Source: Diphasiastrum complanatum
Taxonomy: Eukaryota; Streptophyta; Lycopodiopsida; Lycopodiales; Lycopodiaceae
DNA: 64,000 nucleotides
NCBI GenBank assembly: GCA_029204225.1
Contig: CM055107.1
Coordinates: 42,220,007-42,284,006, forward strand
Direction: 5' to 3'
This document shows positions 1 to 11,064 of the stretch, in pieces. The position numbers and the translations under genes are program-made. How positions within the stretch are numbered: the first letter of the stretch is position 1; each line of letters starts with the position of its first letter. The notes below the pieces were generated by a model. The model was not told where the DNA came from. It did no database searches and was given only the letters and a program-made list of their open reading frames with translations.

Positions 1-1222
1 AATATAAAGTCGATGGATCAATTGATCGATGGAAGGCAATACTTGTTGCTAGAGGATTCTCTCAAATCCCGAATGTTGATTATTCAAAAAACAATTAGTT
101 TTGTGGTTAGACTTTTACTTTCATATGTTGTTGTGGCATTTGTCGATCAGACTTTTACTTTCATTTGTTGTTGTGGCATATCTGGAGATTCACCAGATGG
201 ATGTACAAACATTGTTTTTACATGGTGTGATTGAAGAAGACATTTTTATGTCTCAATCCGAAGGCTATGATTTGGAGGGTAACACCCATTAAGTATGCAA
301 TTTTTGAAAAGCTCTTTATGAGCTTAAACAATCGTCTCATGCGAATCAACAAATTCTTTATTTAGCAAGGCTTTATACCAAGTTCAGCTTATTATAATGT
401 CTACTACAAATCGGTAGATTTATCTTGCATTATCATTACACTATATGTTGATGACACACTACTTTTTGGTAATGACATTCGAATGTTGAAGGATGTCAAA
501 ATAGATGTTATCGAAAGAATTCAATATGAAAGATTTAGGGGAGGCCCATTTCTACCTTGGTATATAGATTTTTAGAGATCATGATCATAGATTGATCTAT
601 ATTAGTCAACAAAGATACATTTATAATTTGCTATTCAAACATCAAATGATCGACTACAAACCAACCAAAACTCCAATGAATATAGGTTCGAAATATTTGA
701 AGGACCAATGTCCCCATTCTTTTGAAGAAGTTGAGCAAATGAAACATTACCCATATCATTCTTGAGAAAACTCTCTCATGGATTCCTTGATTTGTACTAG
801 ACCTAACATTGCTTATTTCGTTAGTACACTTAGCCAGTATATGTCCATCATCCATTGGAAAGCTCTACTTAGAGTTCTTTGTATTTATAATCAACACAAA
901 ATTATTGCATTTATTATGGTGGAAATTCGAATAATGATTAATCCACTTCAAGATTTTACAGATGCTTATTGGGCTGGAGATGTTGACCAGAGGAAGTTGA
1001 CATCAAATTATGTCTTTATATCCAACAAGGGTCCTCTCTCTGGAACAACAAAAAGCAAAATTCGATTGCATTATCTTCAACAGAGGCCGAATACCTAACC
1101 TTTTGCATAACATAGTTCATGAAAGTGGATATATTTACAAAGGCATTGGCATTCGACAATCATTCTAAGTTCGATAGTATGCTCAACTTTACCTAGTTTG
1201 TAATGAGTTCACACTAAGGGGA
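1..1222 (+). pseudogene. Ty1/copia pol fragment (reverse transcriptase to RNase H), decayed
   Basis: Broken copia polyprotein running off the left edge. In order, across several frames, I can read the start of the RT (DGSIDRWKA, LVARGFSQIPNVDYS), the QMDVQTLFLHG block, the active-site block LYVDDTLLFGND near 440-475, ISQQRYIYNLL near 600-635, TRPNIAYFVSTLSQYM near 793-843, DFTDAYWAGDVD of RNase H near 950-990, and a terminal VDIFTKALAFDNHSKF near 1,128-1,170. Stops and frameshifts separate these blocks, so no intact protein can be made. A purine run (aaggggag) precedes the LTR at 1,223 and acts as the polypurine tract. Order and motifs are typical of Ty1/copia; lineage not assigned. Confidence 0.9.
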
Positions 1223-1590
1223 GTGTTAGATTTCATTCCTGAAATCATTTATAATGTGAAACTATTCTGCAATTTTACTCGCATTATCAAGACAATGTCG
1301 AAAATATCAAGACCGTATGCAGAAATACATGTATTGTCGAAACAGTTTCAAGGGATTATCGAACAAAGTTCGAATCGACCAAAGGAAACATATTGTCGAG
1401 GGTTTCAAACTTGACTAAAACAAGATTGTATAATGGAGTCTTATCTGCTACATACATTTCAGTTCCAATCTCGTAGCCTCATGTGGCAGGTGTCATGTGG
1501 GTAACAATGCATTCCGTTAGGGCTATGCCATCAAAAACTATAAATAGATCATTCGATCAGTTTAGTTTTCAAATTGTTTAAGTTGATTCA
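1223..1590 (+). repeat. 3' LTR of the copia fragment, truncated
   Basis: Starts with TGTTAGATTTCATTC right after the polypurine tract. It aligns along its length, with scattered substitutions, to the reverse complement of 10,558-11,064, which is a fuller copy of the same LTR. Similarity stops near 1,590, so the R/U5 end is missing here. It contains a CTATAAATAG TATA box. Confidence 0.85.
1538..1547 (+). promoter_or_regulatory. LTR TATA box
   Basis: CTATAAATAG in the LTR, conserved at the matching place in the minus-strand LTR copy (near 10,742-10,751). By position it is the U3 promoter element of this retrotransposon family. Confidence 0.6.
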
Positions 1591-1994
1591 AGCGCTCGAA
1601 ATCGATATTGGATCTCCTTATATCGATTTTGAGTGCAGTTCATATTGCAACTCATTGAATCATGCTTTATGATTTTATATGTAGTATATGTGATATTGTT
1701 CCTCATAAAAGATCAGAATTGATAATAATATTCTCTTTTGATGTTTATGTCATGAAATAAATGATTAACTGGTCATCAACATATGTTTATTACAAGTGGC
1801 TAGTACTGCCAAGGGTAAATATGGAAATAATTCATAATAAAAAGTGGTCTTATGATATTTTCCAATGCATTTGTTGTTCATGTACAATCAACTTGTACGA
1901 TCAATGCTAGCTTGAATAAATTCAATTATCAATTACACAAACATCCCGATTCAATATATAATTCTCATGTTGCACATTCTCATTTCCGACTTGA
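1591..1994. other. AT-rich spacer between two copia remnants
   Basis: No open frame or repeat boundary recognised. Similarity to the other LTR copy ends at about 1,590 and recognisable copia gag begins near 2,000. Confidence 0.4.
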
Positions 1995-2564
1995 TAGCTA
2001 AATGTCAGGACAAGGCCAAAAGTAGATGGTCAAAAGGGCAAGATGAAGGTGAGCCACCTTCTTTTGTTGGTAAGAAGAAGGATAGATCATAGCTAAATTA
2101 ATTCTATTGTGGAGTCAAATGACATTTTTCTAGTGATTTCTACAAGAAGAAAAAAGATCAAGTTAAAAATCAAAACAATCTAATCTTCAAGGTGAAGACA
2201 AATCAAGATGGATCAATCAACAAGTATGGTATTGATTATGATGAAACCTTTGCACTCATGGCAAAGATATTAAGGGTTCGAATCATCATTTTTCTTTATG
2301 GTTGGAACATATGGAAATTGGATATCACTAATGAATTTTTGAATGGAGATCTTGAAGAGGAGGTTTACATAGAGCAACCCAAGGGCTACATTTCTCATGC
2401 AAGACAAATCATGTGTGTCTATGCTAAGCTTAACACTTTTTTATTTTTTCAAAATTTTATTATGAGTTAGTATGATAATTCACTTTATTCTAGATTGAAT
2501 GAAAATGATGTTACTATCCTTCTAATCTATGTAGATGACATTATTATAAGTGGAGTCAACAATC

Positions 2565-3500
2565 GGGGTTTGGCATATTGCGAGTAAATCGTCTGCGAGT
2601 TTTGCGAGTTTTGTGTTTTTAGATTACGTCAAATTGATAGCACATTGCATGCTACATTGTTTTAGGGATTTTAAAATTTATTCTACTTCGCTTTTGGGGG
2701 TGAAATCTATTTGTATACTTCATTATCATGTTGTTTATTTTCTTACTAGCTAAAAAAATATGTCTACAAATTGTACATATAGTATGCTATATCATTGAGA
2801 ACGCATAAAACTTAATTACTTTAGTTTTACATTTATCAAGCTAAAACATTTTTGTCAACTGCCAAGGATTGATGTACAACCATACATTAAAAGACACGAT
2901 GGTATGTGGCCAAGCCTATGATAGGTATCATAAAATCAACATTGGTAAAAAAAAACATTTTTATTGTATGTGTTAGATAAAGGCTATAACTTAACTATTA
3001 AGCTTATGTTGAGATGATGAAATAACAATATATTTTCATTTTTTTTTATATCAAATTTGATCAAAGCAATGTATTCTACATGAAAAATGGAGCATCTTTG
3101 CTTTTTGGATCATCTCAATCCGAGCAATATTAAGAAAGTTATTGCCCTTCAAAGTTTTTAGGCTAAGTTTTTTTTTTCTCTTGGAGCTTGAAAGGGGTAG
3201 CACGTCGGCGTGCTACCCCTTTTAGATTCCAAGGAAAAAATGTTCTCTAGTCTAAAAAACGTTGAACTGTCATAACTTTCTTACTATTGCTCGGATTGAG
3301 ATGGTCCAAAAAGCAAAAGTGCTTTATTTTTTATGTAGAATCCGTTGGTATAATCAAAGTTAGTTTTTATCTAATATAAAATGAGTATATATAAAGCCTA
3401 TATATCTGATAACATACCATGTATCATGCAATTTTAGAAATCATTTGTAAATAAAACTCGCAAAACTCGCAAAGAATTTACTCGCAGATTGTCAAAACCC
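2565..3500. mobile_element. MULE-like non-autonomous fold-back transposon
   Basis: The 936-bp insert interrupts copia RT and is flanked by a perfect 9-bp duplication, TCAACAATC, at 2,556-2,564 and 3,501-3,509. The ends are inverted repeats: GGGGTTTGGCATATTGCGAG on the left and, inverted, GGGTTTTGACAATCTGCGAG on the right. Each continues with a second GCGAGTTTTGCGAG block about 50 bp in. Removing the insert and one duplication leaves the copia frame open (VNNQDIDDI). A 9-bp duplication with G-initial terminal repeats is the pattern of Mutator-like elements. No transposase frame is present, so it would have needed an enzyme from elsewhere. hAT is less likely because its duplications are 8 bp. 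Confidence 0.85.
3060..3360. repeat. Long imperfect palindrome inside the MULE-like element
   Basis: Arms of about 145 bp converge on a tight core, AAAGGGGTAGCACG / CGTGCTACCCCTTTT, around 3,206. Outside the core, CTTGGA/TCCAAG, then CTCAATCCGAGCAATA / TATTGCTCGGATTGAG with one change, then CTACATGAAAAAT and its complement pair up. RNA from this stretch would form one long hairpin. Confidence 0.85.
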
Positions 3501-4254
3501 TCAACAATCAAGATATAGATGACATCAAGACAACACTCAAGGAGGAGTTTGAGGTACATGACCTTGGTCATTTGCACTATATATTAGGCATAGAAGTAAT
3601 TAGTAATTCTCAAACTAATTTTATTTGTCAAAAGAAGTTTGATAATTCTATTCTCAAAATAATTCATATGGATGATGCTAAGTTTATTGATACTCTTATG
3701 GAAGCAAATGTAAAGCTCACTATAAGAGGTAATGAAAGATCCTTTGAGGATATTACTCTCTATAGGAAGCTAGTTGGTTTACTCATATATCTAACCATCA
3801 CAAGACCAGATCTAAGCTATTTTGTTGGTAGATTAAGTCAATTCATGCATGATCCTAGTGTGGAGCATTAAAAGCCAGGGAAGAGCGCATTGAGGTATAT
3901 CTCGGGTTCTACAAATTTTGGCATTGTTTATAGGGGATCATCATCTAACCTCTATGGATTTTCAAATTCTGACTTTGCAGGAGATCATATGGATAGGAAA
4001 TACATAATTGTACATGCTATTTTTATAGGTGATGGAGCTACCTCTTGGATGTCAAAGAAACAAGCAACTATCTCTCTATCCTCAACTGAAGTCGAGTACA
4101 AAAGCTTTGACTTCATGCACCAAGGAGATGTTATGGATCAAAAAGATGGTATTGGATCTTGACTTGTTGGATATTAAAAAGTATCCAATCAGCATTTGTG
4201 ATAACTTTGAGCTCAAAGTTTGGCAAATTATCATGTTTTTCATGCAAGGTTGTA

Positions 4255-4553
4255 TTTTTTGTCCCGTAAGTTGACTAACTAAAAAACTTGGCATCAACCA
4301 GGACCATATTAACGCAATGCTATAATGCCTTCAAGCTCACAAAAATCATGAAATTTATTGGAGATATATTCACCACCTCTATCACATCTAAGAGCTTTAA
4401 TCTTGAATGAGAATTTCTTCTCTACATAAGCTTTGAAAATAAGGAAATGAAAACACCATAGATTTAAAAGCAAGAAGAAATATCCAAGTGAATCTTGTGA
4501 AATCATCAATGAAAGTAACAAGTGGCTCCTCCCTTGCTTATAGTTGATGAGAA
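4255..4553 (-). pseudogene. Inverted copia integrase scrap
   Basis: Read on the minus strand this is copia integrase: VTFIDDFTRFTWIFLL, then FKAYVEKKFSFKIKALRCDRGGEY in the next frame (a frameshift near 4,460), then SNKFHDFCELEGI. The D of the integrase core (FIDDFTR) and of RCDRGGEY are visible. On the plus strand the surrounding copia RNase H reads up to FHA at about 4,252 and resumes with HIEVAYHFVREQ at about 4,554, so the scrap sits in antisense between two neighbouring codons of another copia domain. Confidence 0.8.
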
Positions 4554-4699
4554 ATGCATATCGAAGTGGCTTATCATTTTGTGAGGGAACAAGTCATGGC
4601 AAAGGAGGTGCACTACAACAACCGCCGCGATTTGTGACGTGAATCACGAGTTTAATTTTTTTTTCGTTCACCGCAGGCATCGCAAAACACGTTGCAACA

Positions 4700-5060
4700 A
4701 GGTCGTCGGAATCCAACATCTATAAAACACGTCGGAATCCGGCAATACCTGGTTTCCGGCATCCCAGACGCTGGATTCCAGATTCGAACGCCAAGACTGA
4801 GGTGGAGGTCAGAATCCAACATTCCACGTGGACGTCAGAATCTAACGTCTGTTTTAACAAAGAAGGCCTCAAAATTGCCCGACGGATGTCCGACGTCCAT
4901 CCGACGTATAAATAGATGTCGGATTTCGACGTCTATAAAGGTTGTCGGATTTCGACGTCTGTTGATACTGTTCAAATAGAACGTTCTCTAAAAACCTCCG
5001 ACGTGTGAAGTGTATCTGACATATGCCCCGGGTTTTTATGTCAGAATCCGACGTCATTGA
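4700..5060. repeat. CACTA left subterminal repeat array
   Basis: Many direct and inverted copies of a short unit around GTCGGAATCC / GTCGGATTTCGACGTC, for example at 4,705, 4,732, 4,807, 4,834, 4,917, 4,940 and 5,040. Such arrays bind the element's TnpA-type protein in En/Spm. The same unit recurs near the right end. Confidence 0.8.
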
Positions 5061-5517
5061 TCAGGTTAAAAAAACATATATGCATAAAAAACAGCGCATG
5101 CATTTTTATCAGGTTGTTCTTGCTTTTGTGTTCTTCTAGAGGCGATGTTCTTGGATGGCTTTTGAGGCAACATTTGGATTAAATAACAAGCACGAGGTAC
5201 TTAATTCACATACTATGTTATTGCACATACTATGTTAATTCACATTCCTACGTTATTGCACATTATGAATTGCACTTTTTGGAAATCCGACATTGCACAA
5301 TTTTTATACTTACAATTTCTATACTTACATTGCACACTAATTTGTAGTCAGTTAATACATTGCTTATCTTGGAATCCAACAAAACCAATAATAATATTGT
5401 GACTAATTGCAATAATATATATATTGAAAAATGTCAATCAATGTATCACAAAATTGTTGCTTTCGTAGTCTCTCTAACTTACGATAGATGAACTAAAATT
5501 TATATTAAAAACCTAAT

Positions 5518-6506
5518 CTACTCGTTGTCGTCGTGACGTCCGCTCTGCATAAAAACAAGCAAACAAGACACATTAGTATTTAATGCTTGATCATACTAGT
5601 ACTAATGGTTAAGAGTGAACATGTAAGCGTTTTACAACAATAATATACAAAGAATACAAAGTTTAAATGCTTTAAATAAACTTACATGTGGAGGCTGACC
5701 CTCGTTTTTCAATTTGTCGACTAATGCCTCGTATGATTCCCTAAAGACAAAGTCGTATTTTTCCTTAGTTGGTCGACGTCCATAGTCCGCCAACTATATA
5801 TCGATTCAAAGTTGATATCAGTGAGCAACTAGTCATAATGCATATAAAAAAAAAAACATATGAAATCAAAGACAAACTATAGGAGTAGTTTAGATTCACT
5901 TACCATGCTTGCTTGCAAGCCCGCCTTTCCGCTCGAGCCCCAACTTAGGATTGCCTATTTCATGCATCAAAAACGCCGCGACATCTCTTTGAATCTTGTA
6001 TTTATCTGATGTTCTTTCATAATTTTTACAGTGTTCCAATCTGACCTTGAACACCAATGCGGTTTCGATAGCCCGTCCCTATAATATCGTCGTAGTATAT
6101 CACGACGATGTCTTATCCTGAAGCTCATGTGTTTATGAACTTCCTTCGAGTCGAATGCCTCTTCTTGTGGAAATTCGTTAAGAAGGGTACTAATAACCTG
6201 CCGTTTAAAATTGGCGGACCATTTCAAAAATAGTCTATCGCCAAAATGGCGTTGGCATAAAGAATACAATCGATCCATAATTACCTTCCTTTTACGGTCG
6301 GCGATTATGTTCCCTTGCGGATCCACGTCGTAATAAAGATTCGTGGATGACTCTTCGGCAGGGGCGGGAGTCGTGGCCGCTTGTGAGGTACCACCCTCTT
6401 CTTGATCAAGCATATTTTGCAATTGTGCTTTTTGTTCAGGAGTTAGAGATGCATAAAAACTTGAAACATCGACTCTCGAGCTATCGCCACTACCGGATCT
6501 CGACAT
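5518..6506 (-). pseudogene. CACTA accessory protein gene (Transposase_24-like), probably spliced
   Basis: The main exon begins MSRSGSGDSSRVD at 6,506 (an in-frame ATG also lies at 6,536) and runs to a stop at 5,967. It has a Ser/Gln-rich N-terminus with SLTPEQKAQLQNML, then a basic helical domain (RHFGDRLFLKW, FKRQVISTLLNEFPQEEAF, RHRRDILRRYYRDG) and SDWNTVKIMKEHQ. The order basic helices, then W, then a K/N-rich tail recalls the Ptta/En/Spm Transposase_24 family. Further coding blocks follow with splice signals: GSSGKAGLQASM before GTAAGT near 5,900, LADYGRRPTKEKYDFVFRES at about 5,790-5,690 before GTAAGT, and SGRHDDNE-stop at 5,518-5,544 after TTTATGCAG. The join after 5,967 needs an intron or is a frameshift. 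It is transcribed head to head with the transposase. Confidence 0.6.
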
Positions 6507-7002
6507 GATTACTACATTCGTAAACATACAATACATTACAATAAACCCTAATATATAAAACTGAAATAGAAAATAAAATCAATTACAAAACTTTAATGCA
6601 TATTAGAATTAGACTTTCATACATGGATAATAAAAATAAATAAAATAGATGTGCGTTTATAACCTGCAACAAGATGCACATATAAAAATAGTATTATTTA
6701 AAAATCAAAATATGAAAATTATACTATAATCTGCATATAAAAATCATGTTATCTAAATCAATGTATGTTTTCAAATTGACTAATAATGTTATTTGTGTTT
6801 TGTACTTTTGCATATATGTAGTTTATTACAAGAGGAGATGAATTACATTCAGATTAGTCTAGCGATGAAGACATTACTCAAGTCAACAATGTAAGTAATA
6901 AACATGCACGTTTTTTTGTTCAAAAAGAATTTGTTACTATAAGTTAAACATGACTTCAAATATTATGATAAAGTGACATTTATTTGATTTTTGTTTCTCG
7001 CA
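6507..7002. other. Intergenic stretch between the two divergent CACTA genes
   Basis: AT-rich, no coding blocks recognised. By position it would have to hold the start sites of both the minus-strand accessory gene and the plus-strand transposase, or the first transposase exons. Confidence 0.4.
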
Positions 7003-8420
7003 GGTGAATTATTTTCAAGATAAAATATGGTGCACATGCGTCAAGTGTGATGGGCAAAAAATGCGCGAAAGACGCATTTTTGAAAATCATTTGTGGAAGT
7101 TTGGATGAAAAGATGAGGGTCAACCATCGAATTTGGAAGACGTTGAGGTTTGTTAACTTTATATGATTGTTTTTTACTATAATGTTCGTCAATCTATGTA
7201 CGTCACTTATTGAATGTGTTTATCTGTGTAGCCAATAAATCGAATGCCATTTCTTGGAGTTGATCCATCCGTTTTTAGTTACAATCAACGTCAAGTTTTG
7301 ATAGACATGAGAGAACAAAGAGCGAAACAAATTCAAGAGGCAAATACAATTGGAGCAAATAGTAATGCACTTGATTCTAATGATGATGATGATGAGGTAC
7401 AACATGATGAAGCAATACACAATATGTTTGAATCGTACTTTCAAACAAACAAGAATGATGCTATGCACGCATCTTGTAATGAAAATGGAAATCATGAACA
7501 ATTTGAGATGGATGAAGATGAGATTCTATTGCGCAAGGAGGCAGACACTCCTTTGTATCCAGGAGCATCCATTTCGAGACTAGCTACGTCAATTCTTATT
7601 CTAAATCTTCAAGCAAAATACAAATGGAGTGACCGTAGTATCACATAATTATTCGGGTACTTAACGCATAACACAACTTTTGTACTTTATAGCGCGTATA
7701 TACATTAACTTGAATTTTTTTTTCTAACAGCTAACATTGCTATTTTTTTTACGTTGTTGCTTAGAATACTTCCAAAAGAAAACGTGATACCTAAAACACG
7801 AAAAGAAGCACGAAAGATGATGAACGTGCTTGGAATGAATTACAACACAATACATGCATGTCCAAAAGACCATGTTTTATATAAAGGTGAGCATTCAAAA
7901 AAGCTTCAATGTCCAACGTGTAACGCTTCACGTTGTCGAGATAACGTACAAGGGGATAAGGTGCCACGAAAATTGTAACGACATTTTTCAATTATCCCAC
8001 GATTGCAATGTTTATTTCGATGTAAATCTTTGGCACAACTAATGGATTGGCATGTCAAACATCGATCTACGGATGATGTGATGCGAGTACCAAGTGACTC
8101 ACCTGCATGGAAACATATTGAGGACCAATGCCCCGAGTTAAAAAATGAACCTCGTAATTTAATATTTGGCCTTGCTATGGATGGCCTAAATCCTTTTAGC
8201 GTTCAAGCATCAACTTGGTCCACATGGCCAGTTGTGCTCGTTAATTATAATATACCTCCATGGTTGAGAAAATGGGACACTTGTTATTAGTTCTATTGAT
8301 TCCAGAAAAGTACAAGGCCAAGAACATGGATGTGTATCTTGCACCTTTGGTCGATGTTGAAAGTAAATCTTGTTTATGCGATGGCTAGATCTACTCACAA
8401 TGTGGTGCAATATAGAGATG
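7003..8420 (+). pseudogene. CACTA transposase (Tnp2/TnpD-type), broken
   Basis: After an acceptor-like TTTCTCGCAG the first block reads WCTCVKCDGQKMRERRIFEN, ending HLWKFG, the cysteine-bearing Transpos_assoc domain. A second exon (about 7,232-7,648) gives MPFLGVDPSVFSYNQRQ and an acidic stretch, DSNDDDDEV. The core follows from 7,754: LLRILPKENVIPKTRKEARK, YNTIHACPKDHVLY, LQCPTCNASR, then after a frameshift FPIIPRLQCLFRCKSLAQLM, WHVKHRSTDDVMR, FGLAMDGLNPFS, STWSTWPVVLVNYNIPPWL. These are the Transposase_21 (Tnp2) signatures in the normal order. Stops near 7,648, 7,976 and 8,288 and loss of the catalytic C-terminal half make it non-functional. Confidence 0.88.
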
Positions 8421-8760
8421 ATCGTCCACTTTTTTAGAACCCACCAAAAGCTTCAAACGAGAATAGATAACAGGATGGAAGCACTAAGGCTTACCCAACT
8501 AGTGCCCGGAACTGAAATGAAAACTAACTAAATCAAACAAACAATAAATCCTTATTAAGGCTTACCCAACTAGTAAGGTTACTAAGCTAGATTAACACCC
8601 AAAAGGGAAATAGAAATAATAGATTGCGGCTAACTAAATAATCAACAAATAAACACATGCTCGCGATCCGGGTTGCCATGGTGTTTCTGGTGAAATAGAT
8701 CATTCATTACTTTTCGGCATGAGTACCGTGTTGTAATATTATATTGGTGGACGTTTACAG
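8421..8760 (+). other. CACTA interior without recognisable coding
   Basis: No frame continues the transposase core here. A direct repeat of TAAGGCTTACCCAACTAGT occurs at about 8,484 and 8,557. Confidence 0.4.
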
Positions 8761-9054
8761 CCCCAGATCATCCAAGCTCCAAATGATATGGAAATGACGA
8801 GAGAAGAAGATACAATTGCAAATGATGAGATTCCTATGATCGTACAAGGCCAAATTGAGGCTGATAATTTTAGGCCCCCACGTTTGGATGAGATAGAACT
8901 AGAACTAGAAGAAGAGGAGGTTGAATATGAGGGTAGCTCACATTATCAAAGAGACATGATTGAAAATCTACGATTATACTTAGACCTAGATTCAAATGAG
9001 TGTCAAGACTTGTGTGATGATGAGAATGATGAAAATGACGAGAATGATTTATGA
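8761..9054 (+). pseudogene. Acidic C-terminal exon of the CACTA transposase (probable)
   Basis: Starts after ACGTTTACAG, an acceptor-like site. The frame reads PQIIQAPNDMEMTREEDTIA, then LDEIELELEEEEVEYEG, and ends DDENDENDENDL-stop at 9,054. The position downstream of the Tnp2 core and the acidic composition suggest the transposase tail, but I recognise no conserved motif. Confidence 0.45.
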
Positions 9055-9615
9055 TTATAAATACTTAAATTCACTTGCATTCATTTTTTTTTTTATATTC
9101 ATTGCAATACTATTATGTACACTTTTAATATAGTTAGAGTTGAATGTGGTAATTACAATACACGAACCTTGCGGTTATGTCCTATTTCCAAATGTCACCT
9201 CAAATTCCCTCCCTGCAACATATAGATTTTTCCATTCAAGAAAAGATTAGAACCTCGCCTTTAACGGGAGAAAAGTAAGGGCTACACAACCTTCCTAGGA
9301 TTGGGAATTTTAATCACTTACATTTCACTCTTTCATATTAACTAATTTCTAGTGTATGTGATAAAATATGACATTGCTTTTAAAAAATAAAAGTGATAAA
9401 TTACATTTGACTTTCTTACTATATTGGGTAACGTATTCAAATAATAAAAAAATTGAAACAATACAAACTCACCGGTAAGCTTGAAGCTTGAGTGCAAGCT
9501 TGTTCGCTCTTACAACGCTTCCTCTCTTTTCTTTTCTTTGAATATCTTTGTCACATACACAAGCAATTAAAAAATAACAGTCTATTACACAATTGAACCA
9601 TTATTGCAAGCTTCA

Positions 9616-9717
<102 letters not shown>

Positions 9718-9829
9718 TACAAATCCCTCTCTCTCAAATTACAAATCTAACATTTACTATCAAAAATTATATATTTATCTACTCAGTTTGAATCTTCTAG
9801 CACGTAGGTGATTTGTTAAAACAGCTGAA

Positions 9830-10050
9830 GATGGATAATTCGCAAGAGATGACGTCGTCTATCATTCAGGTATGATGACATGTCGGATTCTGACATGCAC
9901 TTTAAAAATTGGTTGCCGCCACCATTAATCGATCACCGAACTTCCGGTTTTGGATTTTTTGCCTGGATGTCGGATTTCGACGTGTCAAATTTCGACGGAG
10001 TATAAAATTTTCGAAAATCCATCAGACGCCCACGTCGGAATTCCCGCATT
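9830..10050. repeat. CACTA right subterminal repeat array
   Basis: Copies of the left-end unit: GTCGGATTCTGACATG near 9,883, ATGTCGGATTTCGACGTG near 9,967, CACGTCGGAATTCC near 10,030. They confirm that this is the other end of the element that begins at 4,611. Confidence 0.8.
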
Positions 10051-10061
10051 ATGTTATTGTG

Positions 10062-10203
10062 GTGGAGCTTCAAGATGTCTCATCAAGGGAATGTGTGGTG
10101 ATATATTTACTAAAGAATTGGGAAAAGATTTGTCTATGAAGCATAGAACTCATCTTGGAGTACTATCACAATTTTTGCTAAAACTAGTTGAAGAGGGAGT
10201 GTG
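10062..10203 (+). pseudogene. copia C-terminal tail beyond the CACTA insertion
   Basis: Continues the copia RNase H tail: ELQ at the junction, then DIFTKELGKDLSMKHRTHLG, ending LKLVEEGV-stop. It pairs with HIEVAYHFVREQVMAKEV on the left flank of the CACTA element. Confidence 0.85.
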
Positions 10204-10205
10204 AA

Positions 10206-10557
10206 AAATGTCTTATTTGGCAATTTTGAGGCCAATATGACATTTCACCTTAGAGATATGAAGATAACTAGGAACTAGTTACCAAAGCTATGATCTAGCT
10301 ATGATACCATGTTGAAAAATAAGTTGTGCATGAGTCGAATAACTACTCGATAGTGATTGTCGACTATAATAGTCAATAGTAGCAGCCATAGTTAATGTAA
10401 TAACAAAACCAATTGGCTAAAATCACAAGTACAACTATATTATAATTCACAAGTGCGAAAAATGAATGACGAATGGATCATTTGCCAGTATTTAAAAATC
10501 AAAACTCATATAATAATAAGCATGAATAAAAAAAATTAGTAAAACAAGACAAAACTG
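10206..10557. other. Probable LTR debris with a minus-strand primer-binding-like site
   Basis: Follows the copia polypurine tract, so the first part may be its 3' LTR. The minus strand near 10,300-10,312 reads CAACA then TGGTATCATAGC, one base off the initiator-Met tRNA primer site, so a second LTR may end here in the opposite direction. Boundaries not resolved. Confidence 0.4.
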
Positions 10558-11064
10558 TGTTGGAAATAGTATGTATTGTTGATTCTGCTATAACTTTCAC
10601 TCTTAGATAGACTGTAATCGCAATGGCTTATTAACAATCAGTCTGCGCCTCTGGCGGAACAGAGAGGAAAAGAAGAAGAAACTTCTAACTTGAAGAAGTT
10701 GAATAAACTTGAACAACTTGAAAACTAAACTAATTGAATGATCTATTTATAGTTTTTTATGGCACAAACCTAACAGAATGCATCGTTATCCTCGTGGAAC
10801 CTGCCACATGGGGCTTTGGGATTGGACCCAAAATATAATGGATAAGACTCCACTATACAGCCTTGTATTAGTAAAGTTTGGAACCCTCAACAATATGTTG
10901 CCTTTTTTGGTTGATTCGAACTTTGTTCGATAATCCCTCAAAATTGTTTCGACAATACATGTATTTATGTAGACGGTCTTGATACCTTCGACACTGTCTC
11001 GATAATGCGAGTAAAACTGCAGAATAGTTCCGCATTACAAATGATTTCAAGAATGAAATCTAAC
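10558..11064 (-). repeat. Solo copia LTR, same family as 1,223-1,590
   Basis: On the minus strand it starts GTTAGATTTCATTCTTG (first T changed) and ends ATTTCCAACA, the TG...CA ends of a copia LTR of about 507 bp. The first 370 bases align to the LTR at 1,223, including the CTATAAATAG box. No polypurine tract lies upstream and no clear 5-bp duplication flanks it, so it is a solo LTR whose edges have changed. Confidence 0.85.

Larger units (their letters stand above)
2000..4254 (+). pseudogene. copia gag knuckle, RT and RNase H pieces
   Basis: Near 2,100-2,180 a decayed gag zinc knuckle reads YCGVK-stop-HFSSDFYKKKK. From 2,192 the RT begins (NQDGSINKYG, DYDETFA, WKLDITNEFLNGDLEEEVYI) and reaches the catalytic block IYVDDIIISG just before 2,564. 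After the 936-bp insertion it resumes with DIDDIKTTLKEEFEVHDLG and YILGIEV, then TRPDLSYFVGRLSQFM and the RNase H motifs SDFAGD and ISLSSTEVEYK. A stop near 3,870 and frameshifts near 4,110 break it. A large deletion has removed integrase and the RT start. Confidence 0.85.

Noticed and set aside
2565-3500. hAT-type MITE
   Set aside because: The duplication is 9 bp, not 8, and the ends begin GGGG rather than CA(G)GG.
4692-4979. 95-codon frame at the left CACTA end
   Set aside because: It consists of the subterminal repeat units; open by chance of the repeat period.
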